Assembly (NCBI GenBank): GCA_017578085.1
Contig: PKQR01000158.1
Location: forward strand, 1 to 5,022
DNA: 5,022 nucleotides
Origin: Bacillota bacterium
GTDB lineage: Bacteria > Bacillota > Limnochordia > Limnochordales > ZCTH02-B6
Reading direction: 5' to 3'
Shown here piece by piece: positions 1-4,739 of this stretch. The notes below the pieces were generated by a model. It saw nothing but the letters and a program-made list of their open reading frames with translations, was not told where the DNA came from and did no database searches. Numbering within the stretch: position 1 is the first letter of the stretch; the number at the start of each line of letters is the position of its first letter. The translations under genes were made by a program, and so were the position numbers.

Positions 1-138
1 GCCGCGGCGGCCGGCTGGATCGATGAGCGGGCGGTGGTGCTGGAGTACCTGCTGGCCATCAAGCGGGCCGGCGCCCGGTTCATCTTGACCTACCACGCGG
101 TGGACGCGGCCCGGTGGCTGGAGGAGGCAAGGGCATGA
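1..138 (+). CDS. hemB: Porphobilinogen synthase (delta-aminolevulinic acid dehydratase), C-terminal end only
   Basis: The window opens inside this gene; only the last 45 codons (frame 1, stop TGA at 136-138) are present. HemB condenses two 5-aminolevulinate molecules to porphobilinogen in the cytoplasm, the step after HemL. The tail shows the typical HemB ending: a GWIDE segment, then a helix with KRAGA, then an ILTY strand and an AARWL end, as in E. coli and Bacillus HemB (family comparison from memory). The catalytic lysines and zinc/magnesium sites lie upstream and cannot be judged. The stop codon overlaps the hemL ATG in an ATGA, which implies translational coupling and a shared transcript. 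The residues after ILTY (HAV rather than the common FAK) differ slightly from what I recall for the family, but this is a variable tail. Confidence 0.93.
   Translation, partial: AAAAGWIDERAVVLEYLLAIKRAGARFILTYHAVDAARWLEEARA
120..127 (+). promoter_or_regulatory. Ribosome binding site of hemL, inside the hemB end
   Basis: GGAGGAGG lies 7 bases before the ATG at 135. It selects that ATG over the in-frame GTG at 114, which lies upstream of this site and would add seven residues (MAGGGKG) that are not typical of the family. Confidence 0.8.
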
Positions 139-1436
139 AGGCAGATGCGTCCCGGGAAGCCTTCGCCCGCGCCCTTAAGGTGATTCCCGGCGGGGTCAAC
201 AGTCCCGTGCGGGCCTTCCGGGCTGTGGGCGGCGAGCCCTTGTTCATCGCGCGCGGTGCAGGGGCGAGGATCTGGGACATCGACGGCAACGAGTACATCG
301 ACTACGTCGGCTCCTGGGGACCCCTCATCCTTGGCCACGCGCACCCAAAGGTCGTGGCCGCGGTGCAGGAGGCAGCTGCCCGGGGCACCAGCTTCGGCGC
401 GCCCAACCTGGCCGAGCTGCACCTGGCTGAGCTGATTGTCGCCGCTGTCCCGTCGGTGGAGCGGGTGCGGCTGGTCAACTCAGGCACGGAAGCCACCATG
501 AGCGCGCTGCGCCTCGCCCGGGCCTACACCGGCCGGAGCAAGATCGTCAAGTTCACCGGCTGCTACCATGGGCACGTGGACAGCCTCCTGGTGCAGGCAG
601 GGTCGGGGGCGACGACCTTAGGTGTCCCCGACAGCCCGGGCGTGACGCCGTCCGTGGCCGCGGATACACTCCTGGCCCCCTACAACGACCTGGCCGCGGT
701 GGAGGCTCTCTTTGCCGTACACGGGCCCGAGATCGCCGCCGTGATCGTCGAGCCCATTGCCGGCAACATGGGCCTCGTGCCGCCCAAACCGGGGTTTTTG
801 GCGGGCCTGCGCGATATCACCACCCGGCACGGCGCGCTCCTGATTTTCGACGAGGTGATCACCGGTTTCCGGGTGGCTTACGGCGGCGCGCAGGAGCTTT
901 ATGGGGTGCAGCCGGACCTCACCTGCCTGGGCAAGGTCATCGGCGGCGGCATGCCCATCGGCGCCTATGGCGGCCGGGCCGAGATCATGCAGATGGTGGC
1001 GCCGGCCGGCCCCGTGTACCAGGCGGGCACCTTGAGCGGCAACCCCTTGGCCGCGGCGGCCGGTGCGGCCACGTTGGAGGTGCTCAAGGAAGAGGGGGTG
1101 TACAAGCGGCTGGAAGAAGCCGGCCGGTTCCTGGCGGAGGGCCTCCTTCAAGCGGCCCGCCGGGCCGGGGTTCCGGTCCAGGTGAACCAGGTCGGCTCGT
1201 GCGTCACGCTGTTCTTCGCCGAAGAGCCCGTCGTCGATTACGACAGCGCCCGCCGGTCCGACACGCGGCGGTACGGGACGTTCTTCCACAAGATGTTGGC
1301 CCGCGGCGTCTACTTGCCGCCGGCCCAGTTTGAGACCATGTTTGTGTCGTTGGCCCACAGCGACGAGGAGTTAGAGCGGACCATCGCGGCCGCGGGCGCG
1401 GCCCTCGAGGAGCTCGCCCGGGACGAGGCACACTAG
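135..1436 (+). CDS. hemL: Glutamate-1-semialdehyde 2,1-aminomutase (433 aa)
   Basis: HemL is a PLP enzyme that isomerises glutamate-1-semialdehyde to 5-aminolevulinate in the C5 route to heme, in the cytoplasm. The protein shows the family pattern throughout: IPGGVNSPVRAF near residues 17-28, NSGTEATMSALRLAR at 115-129, YHGH at 144-147 in the cofactor pocket, VEPIAGN at 205-211, FDEVITGFR at 238-246 with Asp239 expected to hold the PLP ring nitrogen, LGKVIGGGMPIGAYGG at 265-280 with Lys267 as the Schiff-base lysine, and GTLSGNPLA at 298-306. The length matches the usual 425-435 residues. ATG 135 is chosen because GGAGGAGG precedes it by 7 bases and because MKADASREAFARA fits known N-termini. 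It overlaps hemB by 4 bases, as expected for adjacent steps of one pathway. Ordinary aminotransferases are less likely because of the GSA-specific GGVNSPVR and YHGH segments. No odd residues were noticed. Confidence 0.97.
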   Translation: MKADASREAFARALKVIPGGVNSPVRAFRAVGGEPLFIARGAGARIWDIDGNEYIDYVGSWGPLILGHAHPKVVAAVQEAAARGTSFGAPNLAELHLAELIVAAVPSVERVRLVNSGTEATMSALRLARAYTGRSKIVKFTGCYHGHVDSLLVQAGSGATTLGVPDSPGVTPSVAADTLLAPYNDLAAVEALFAVHGPEIAAVIVEPIAGNMGLVPPKPGFLAGLRDITTRHGALLIFDEVITGFRVAYGGAQELYGVQPDLTCLGKVIGGGMPIGAYGGRAEIMQMVAPAGPVYQAGTLSGNPLAAAAGAATLEVLKEEGVYKRLEEAGRFLAEGLLQAARRAGVPVQVNQVGSCVTLFFAEEPVVDYDSARRSDTRRYGTFFHKMLARGVYLPPAQFETMFVSLAHSDEELERTIAAAGAALEELARDEAH

Positions 1437-1438
1437 GC

Positions 1439-1446
1439 AGGAGGTG
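1439..1446 (+). promoter_or_regulatory. Ribosome binding site that fixes the start of the MaoC-like gene
   Basis: A perfect AGGAGGTG begins 2 bases after the hemL stop, and its AGGAGG core ends 8 bases before GTG 1453. The in-frame GTG at 1444 overlaps this site and therefore cannot be the start it serves. Confidence 0.8.
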
Positions 1447-1452
1447 GGCCGA

Positions 1453-1935
1453 GTGCAGCACATCAGCGGGCGGCGCGCCCGGGCTTTCCGGCTACACGAA
1501 CTGCGAGTAGGCCAGCGGGCTGAGGTTACCCGCCGCGTGACCGCCCGCGAGGTGCTGCTCTACATGGGGGCGACGGGGGATCTCAACCCGATCTACCTGG
1601 ATCGCAACTACGCCGCCCGCACGCCCTTGGGTGAACCCGTCGTGCCGGCGGTGATGCTGGCAGGGTACGTCTACGCGCTGCTCACCCAGCGGCTGCCGGG
1701 GCCGGGAACCGTCTGCCTGTCCCAGTCGCTGCACTTCCTGCAGCCGGTGCGGATCGGCGACACGCTGACGCTAACGGCGGAAGTGACGGCCATAGATGCA
1801 GCCCGGGGGCGGGTGCGCCTGCGGATCGTGGCCCGCAACCAGCGGGGGCAGGAGGTGCTGGCGGGCGACGCGGAGGTGCTGCCGCCCCACGACCTGCGCC
1901 CGGTGCTGAGCGACGCCTTTGAGGATTACGATTAG
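1453..1935 (+). CDS. MaoC-like hotdog-fold protein with Tyr in place of the usual catalytic His (160 aa)
   Basis: This looks like a single-hotdog MaoC/(R)-specific enoyl-CoA hydratase-like protein. An N-terminal LRVGQ segment (17-21) resembles the family lead-in. GDLNPIYLD (42-50) matches the hydratase-2 signature G-D-x-N-P-(LIV)-H-x-D except that the His is Tyr48. Asp43 is kept. The family's following AHGM segment is also replaced, by VPAVMLAG (64-71). The hotdog strands continue through LHFLQPVRIGD (93-103), LTLTAEV and VRLRIVARN. Known family members hydrate trans-2-enoyl-CoA or dehydrate 3-hydroxyacyl-CoA/ACP using an Asp-His pair, so this copy may be inactive, may use other chemistry, or may be the non-catalytic partner of a heterodimer like mycobacterial HadA/HadB (inference). 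It sits 16 bases after hemL and 51 bases before ndk, a context that does not reveal its substrate. The GTG start is set by the ribosome binding site. The end (DDYD-like, acidic EDYD) has no recognised role. Confidence 0.85.
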   Translation: MQHISGRRARAFRLHELRVGQRAEVTRRVTAREVLLYMGATGDLNPIYLDRNYAARTPLGEPVVPAVMLAGYVYALLTQRLPGPGTVCLSQSLHFLQPVRIGDTLTLTAEVTAIDAARGRVRLRIVARNQRGQEVLAGDAEVLPPHDLRPVLSDAFEDYD

Positions 1936-1970
1936 GGCACGGTTTGCTGCACCAAGCGTTCATTTTAAGT

Positions 1971-1977
1971 AGGAGGT
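1971..1977 (+). promoter_or_regulatory. Ribosome binding site of ndk
   Basis: AGGAGGT stands 9-10 bases before ATG 1987. The 51-base gap from 1936 to 1986 holds little else: a short AT-richer stretch (CATTTTAAGT, 1961-1970) but no convincing promoter or terminator. ndk is therefore probably read from upstream. Confidence 0.75.
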
Positions 1978-1986
1978 CAAAGGAAC

Positions 1987-2391
1987 ATGGAACGGACGTT
2001 TGTGATGGTCAAGCCCGAAGGGGTCCAGCGGGGGCTCATCGGGGAAGTGCTGCGCAGGATTGAGCAGAAGGGGCTCAGGATCACCCGCCTGGCCATGGGG
2101 CGGATCGAGCCCGCGGTGGCGGCGGAGCATTATGCTCATCTTAAGGACAAGCCCTTCTTTGGAGAGCTTGTGGAGTACATCACTTCCGGGCCGGTGGCCA
2201 TGGCCGTCGTGGAAGGTCCCAACGCGGTGCGCCACGTGCGCAACTTGATCGGCGCCACCAACCCGTTGGAGGCGGCGCCGGGTACCATCCGGGGCGACTT
2301 CGCGGTGGAGTTGCCCTACAACATCGTGCATGCTTCCGACAGCCCGGAAACCGCCGAAATCGAGATTAAGAGATTTTTTGGTGCCGAGTAG
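1987..2391 (+). CDS. ndk: Nucleoside diphosphate kinase (134 aa)
   Basis: Ndk transfers the gamma phosphate of ATP to other NDPs and dNDPs through a phosphohistidine, balancing nucleotide pools in the cytoplasm. The sequence is a full-length family member of normal bacterial size. It starts MERTFVMVKPEGVQRG with Lys9, has HYAHLKDKPFF at 48-58 around the nucleotide base stack, RNLIGATNP at 85-93 and TIRGDFA at 100-106 with the phosphate-binding Arg residues, and NIVHASDS at 112-119 with His115 as the phosphorylated residue. KPEG in place of the commoner KPDG, and HASD in place of HGSD, are tolerated variants in related proteins as I recall. The start is supported by AGGAGGT. It follows the MaoC-like gene by 51 bases. 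The stop is only 8 bases before the proposed -35 box of the next gene's promoter, so ndk appears to close the upstream transcription unit. No strong terminator separates the two. Confidence 0.97.
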   Translation: MERTFVMVKPEGVQRGLIGEVLRRIEQKGLRITRLAMGRIEPAVAAEHYAHLKDKPFFGELVEYITSGPVAMAVVEGPNAVRHVRNLIGATNPLEAAPGTIRGDFAVELPYNIVHASDSPETAEIEIKRFFGAE

Positions 2392-2399
2392 CGCAAGGG

Positions 2400-2427
2400 T
2401 TGCACCGTCCCGGCCTTTTGATATACT
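2400..2427 (+). promoter_or_regulatory. Probable sigma-A promoter of pdaD, extended -10 type
   Basis: The -10 box TATACT (2422-2427) matches five of six consensus bases and is preceded by TGA (2419-2421), giving the extended TGn form. A weak -35 TTGCAC (2400-2405) lies 16 bases upstream. Transcription would begin near 2434, giving a leader of about 32 bases that contains the pdaD ribosome binding site. The box falls in a local AT-rich patch in an otherwise GC-rich region. A small inverted repeat, GCAA-GGG-TTGC (2393-2403), overlaps the -35 box but is too short to call an operator. Confidence 0.68.
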
Positions 2428-2451
2428 AGCTCTTGTGCATTACGTCCAGCC

Positions 2452-2458
2452 GGGAGGT
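2452..2458 (+). promoter_or_regulatory. Ribosome binding site that fixes the pdaD start
   Basis: GGGAGGT lies 8 bases (counted from GGAGG) before GTG 2466. It excludes an in-frame GTG at 2433, which would sit at or before the predicted transcription start and would add eleven residues unlike the family. Confidence 0.8.
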
Positions 2459-2465
2459 TGGCCAG

Positions 2466-2924
2466 GTGCTGCCCACTCCAAGAAAGTTCACATTGGTTTC
2501 TGGCGCCGCCGAAGGGACGACGCCGCTTAACGCGTTTGACAACGCCCTGCTCGCAAGCGGGATCGGCAATTTGAATCTGCTCCGAGTGAGCAGCATCTTG
2601 CCGCCCAACGCCGAGCTGGTGGAGAAGCTGGACATCCCGCCCGGCACCCTGACACCTACCGCTTACGGGTATATCACGAGCACTACGCCAGGCGAGGAGA
2701 TCGCAGCGGCCGTCGGCATCGGTTTCAGCGAGGATACCTACGGCGTGATCATGGAATGGGAAGGCAAGGGCACGGCGGCCGACGCCGAGGCCGAGGTGCG
2801 GCGCATGGTGGAGGAAGCTTTCCGCGTGCGCAACCTGCCTTTGAAGAAGGTCATGATCAAGGCCGTGAGCCACCGCGTCGAGCGGTGCGGCTGCGCTTTT
2901 GCGGCGGTGGCACTCTGGTATTAA
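2466..2924 (+). CDS. pdaD: Pyruvoyl-dependent arginine decarboxylase proenzyme (152 aa)
   Basis: PdaD (PvlArgDC) converts arginine to agmatine and CO2, the first step of agmatine-based polyamine synthesis. It needs no PLP: the chain cuts itself and the new N-terminal Ser becomes a pyruvoyl group. Here the cut is expected between Ser42 and Ser43 in LLRVSSILPP (38-47), giving a beta chain of 42 and an alpha chain of 110 residues. The start LPTPRKFTLVSGAAEG (2-17), TPLNAFDNALL (19-29), GIGNLNLL (32-39), TLTPTAYGYITS (61-72) and IMEWEG (95-100) are characteristic. Asn37 lies 6 residues before the pyruvoyl Ser, the same spacing as the active-site Asn47 and Ser53 of the Methanocaldococcus jannaschii enzyme (from memory). 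Glu97 or Glu99 is the likely acid. The length is close to the archaeal enzyme (about 165). It has its own promoter and is followed by speE and speB. Pyruvoyl-dependent histidine or aspartate decarboxylases do not show this N-terminus. Confidence 0.95.
   Translation: MLPTPRKFTLVSGAAEGTTPLNAFDNALLASGIGNLNLLRVSSILPPNAELVEKLDIPPGTLTPTAYGYITSTTPGEEIAAAVGIGFSEDTYGVIMEWEGKGTAADAEAEVRRMVEEAFRVRNLPLKKVMIKAVSHRVERCGCAFAAVALWY
2897..2924 (+). promoter_or_regulatory. Possible promoter of speE at the end of pdaD
   Basis: TGGTATTAA (2916-2924) is an extended -10 (TGn followed by TATTAA) that coincides with the last codons and stop of pdaD. The -35 candidate TTTTGC (2897-2902), 16 bases upstream, is poor. 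If used, RNA would start near 2931, giving a short leader that holds a strong ribosome binding site and then the terminator hairpin. The match could be chance, since the -10 is partly dictated by the Tyr-stop codons. Confidence 0.3.
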
Positions 2925-2938
2925 AGAGGGCGGCGCTA

Positions 2939-2947
2939 GGGAGGTGA
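2939..2947 (+). promoter_or_regulatory. Strong ribosome binding site in the speE leader, far from the speE ATG
   Basis: GGGAGGTGA matches the 16S rRNA tail very well. From its GGAGG core it is 12 bases to TTG 2957, the only start codon at a plausible distance in the speE frame, but 39 bases to ATG 2984. It therefore either drives speE from TTG 2957, adding nine residues (MHSQAGLFA), or acts as a ribosome standby site. A GTG inside the site itself (2944) opens a 19-codon frame ending at 3003, but no binding site precedes that GTG. Confidence 0.6.
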
Positions 2948-2949
2948 CG

Positions 2950-2980
2950 GGCCCGCTTGCACAGTCAGGCGGGCCTTTTT
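2950..2980 (+). terminator. Intrinsic terminator between pdaD and speE, overlapping the speE start region
   Basis: GGCCCGC (2950-2956) pairs perfectly with GCGGGCC (2969-2975). The stem extends inward through T-G, T-A and G-C pairs (2957-2959 with 2966-2968) to a 6-base loop CACAGT, giving a 10-bp GC-rich stem. TTTTT (2976-2980) follows directly. It acts only on the + strand, since the reverse strand lacks a T run after the stem. It ends 3 bases before ATG 2984, so transcription of speE from pdaD must pass through it. Confidence 0.85.
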
Positions 2981-2983
2981 GCG

Positions 2984-3847
2984 ATGGAACTATGGGTAAC
3001 TGAGAAGCAGACGCCGGCGGTGGGCATCACCTGCAAAGTCCGGCGGACGCTGGTGGAAGAGCAGACCGAATACCAGCACATGGCCATCGTGGAGACGGAG
3101 CAGTTCGGCCGCATGCTGCTCTTGGACGGCATGGTGCAGACCACGGAGGTCGACGAGTTCGTCTACCACGAGATGATCACCCACGTGGCGATGAACACCC
3201 ACCCGCATCCGAAGCGGGTAGCGGTCATCGGCGGCGGCGACGGCGGCACCGTCCGCGAGGTGCTCAAGCACCCGAGCGTGGAGCGGGTGGTGCTCATGGA
3301 GATCGACCGCCGGGTGGTGGAGGCCAGCCGGGAGTTCCTGCCGACCATCAGTTGCGGGCTGGACGATCCCCGGGTCGAGATCCGCATCGGCGATGGGCTG
3401 GAGCACATCCGCAACTCCGAGGCCGAGTACGACGTGGTGCTGATTGATTCCACCGAGCCCGTCGGTGCGGCCGGGGCGGCCAGTGGGCTGTTTTCGCCCG
3501 AGTTTTACCGCTCCGTGGGGCGCGCCCTCAAGGAAGACGGGATCATGGTGGCCCAGACGGAGTCGCCCTTCTACAACCAGGACCTGATCCGGCGCACCCA
3601 GGCGGGCATCCGGGCCACGTTCCCCATTACACGGCTGTACCTGGCCAGCATCCCCACATACCCCAGCGGATTGTGGAGCTTCACGCTCGGCTCTAAGCGC
3701 TACGACCCCCTGGCCGTAGACCCGGCCAGCATCCGGCCGCTGGACACCCGCTACTACACCCCTCAGATCCACCACGCCGCCTTCCAGCTGCCCCGGTTCG
3801 TCGAGGAGCTGGTGCGGGCGGTCGCGGCCGTCGAGGGCGGGGTGTAG
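2984..3847 (+). CDS. speE: Spermidine synthase-family aminopropyltransferase (287 aa)
   Basis: SpeE moves the aminopropyl group of decarboxylated AdoMet to putrescine (giving spermidine) or, in some thermophiles, to agmatine. The protein has the small N-terminal beta domain followed by a Rossmann methyltransferase-like domain. Visible sites are LDGMVQTTEVDEFVYHE (47-63) with Gln51 and Tyr61, GGGDGG (83-88) with Asp86, VLMEID (103-108) with Glu106 for the ribose, IGDGLEHI (135-142), and LIDSTEPVG (153-161) with Asp155 as the likely general base. PTYPSGLWSFTLGSK (224-238) is as in Bacillus SpeE. The loop after DSTEPVG is three residues longer than in B. subtilis SpeE and equals the agmatine-using Thermus enzyme (compared from memory). 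ATG 2984 gives the family N-terminus MELWVTEKQTP but lacks a good binding site; TTG 2957 has the better site and adds nine residues. speB follows after 1 base. Confidence 0.95.
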   Translation: MELWVTEKQTPAVGITCKVRRTLVEEQTEYQHMAIVETEQFGRMLLLDGMVQTTEVDEFVYHEMITHVAMNTHPHPKRVAVIGGGDGGTVREVLKHPSVERVVLMEIDRRVVEASREFLPTISCGLDDPRVEIRIGDGLEHIRNSEAEYDVVLIDSTEPVGAAGAASGLFSPEFYRSVGRALKEDGIMVAQTESPFYNQDLIRRTQAGIRATFPITRLYLASIPTYPSGLWSFTLGSKRYDPLAVDPASIRPLDTRYYTPQIHHAAFQLPRFVEELVRAVAAVEGGV

Positions 3848-3848
3848 C

Positions 3849-4739
3849 ATGGCGGCCGTGGATCCGGTGCAGGCTGTGCCCGGTACGATCCGGCGGCAGC
3901 GGTTTCTTGGGGCGGTGGAGAACCCGGGTGCTCCGGTGGTGCTGCTGGGCGCGCCCCTGGATACGACGGTCAGCTTCCGACCGGGCACCCGTTTTGGCCC
4001 GAGCCGCATCCGGGACATGAGCGATGGGCTTGAGGACTACAGCCCACACTTGAACCTGGATTTCTCGCAGGTGCCGTTTTTCGACGCGGGCGACGTGGAC
4101 CTGCCCTTTGGCGATCCGGAAGCGGCCCTGGCGGCCATCGAGCGGGCCGTGGCCAGCGTCGTGGAGCGGGGGCAGTTGCCCATCATCCTGGGCGGCGAGC
4201 ACCTCTTGACGCTGGCGACGGTGCGGGCCGTGCACCGCCGTTTCCCGGACCTGGCCGTCGTCCAGTTTGACGCCCATGCCGACTTGCGCGATGATTACCT
4301 GGGAGTGCGGCACTCCCACGCGACGGTCATGCGCCGCGTGGGCGAGCTCATCGGCTTCGACCGCGTCTTCCAGTTGGGCATCCGCTCGGGGACGCGCGAG
4401 GAGTTTGCCTTCGGCCGGGCACGGACCGGCTTTTACCCGCTGGAGGTCTTGCCGGCGCTGGACCGCGTGCTGCCGCAGCTGTCCGGCCGGCCCGTGTACG
4501 TGACCGTTGACATCGATGTCGTGGATCCCGGCTTTGCACCGGGCACCGGCACGCCGGAACCCGGCGGCGTGACGCCCGGAGAGCTGCTTGCTGCCCTCCA
4601 CCGCCTGCGGGAGCTGCAGGTGGTGGCCATGGACCTCGTGGAAGTGTGCCCGCCCCAAGACGCGAGCGACATCACCGCCATCCTGGCGGCCAAGGTGGTG
4701 CGGGAAGCGATCCTCGGCTTTGGGAGTGGACGGCAATGA
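3849..4739 (+). CDS. speB: Agmatinase / aminopropylagmatine ureohydrolase, ureohydrolase family (296 aa)
   Basis: SpeB hydrolyses agmatine to putrescine plus urea, or aminopropylagmatine to spermidine plus urea, using two Mn ions. All expected metal ligands of the arginase/agmatinase family are visible: His118 in LGGEHLL, Asp141, His143 and Asp145 in FDAHADL, and Asp221 and Asp223 in VDIDVVDP. His157 in HSHATV and Glu265 in DLVEVCPP occupy further conserved positions. RPGTRFGPSRIR (44-55) and GTGTPEPGG (232-240) are also typical. Length and sequence closely resemble B. subtilis SpeB (290 aa), which favours agmatinase over arginase, formiminoglutamase or guanidinobutyrase, though substrate choice cannot be read from motifs. 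The ATG is 1 base after the speE stop, with only a G-rich GAGGGCGGGGTG upstream, so translation is probably coupled to speE. The stop overlaps the argS start in ATGA. Confidence 0.95.
   Translation: MAAVDPVQAVPGTIRRQRFLGAVENPGAPVVLLGAPLDTTVSFRPGTRFGPSRIRDMSDGLEDYSPHLNLDFSQVPFFDAGDVDLPFGDPEAALAAIERAVASVVERGQLPIILGGEHLLTLATVRAVHRRFPDLAVVQFDAHADLRDDYLGVRHSHATVMRRVGELIGFDRVFQLGIRSGTREEFAFGRARTGFYPLEVLPALDRVLPQLSGRPVYVTVDIDVVDPGFAPGTGTPEPGGVTPGELLAALHRLRELQVVAMDLVEVCPPQDASDITAILAAKVVREAILGFGSGRQ

Noticed and set aside
1..1070. Similar GCCGCGGCGGCCGG-type strings near positions 1 and 1050
   Set aside because: These encode Ala/Gly runs in hemB and hemL and reflect GC-rich codon use; they are not a mobile or regulatory repeat.
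618..1358. Minus-strand frame of 246 codons opposite hemL
   Set aside because: It is a shadow of the conserved hemL frame in GC-rich DNA, with no recognisable domain or ribosome binding site.
1944..1970. Possible promoter before ndk (TTGCTG and the AT-rich TTTTAAGT)
   Set aside because: The -10 would abut the ribosome binding site at 1971, so transcription would start within or after it and remove it from the RNA. The spacing is also poor.
2393..2403. GCAA-GGG-TTGC inverted repeat at the pdaD -35 box, as a possible operator
   Set aside because: Four base pairs with a 3-base centre is too short to separate from chance, and no second copy was seen.
2356..2420. Possible terminators at the end of ndk (AAATC/GATTT before TTTTTT, and GCCG/CGGC before TTTT)
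   Set aside because: The stems are only 4-5 bp. The first lies within the ndk coding sequence and is AT-rich, and the second has a long loop and only four T bases that overlap the pdaD promoter.
2944..3003. Small 19-codon frame from GTG 2944 crossing the speE start, as a possible leader peptide
   Set aside because: The only good ribosome binding site contains this GTG rather than preceding it. The peptide has no run of Arg or other regulatory codons.
2990..4736. Long minus-strand open frames (about 340 codons each) opposite speE and speB
   Set aside because: They lie opposite clearly conserved enzymes, their translations are rich in His, Arg, Gly and Pro with no recognisable motif, and such frames are common as GC-rich shadows.
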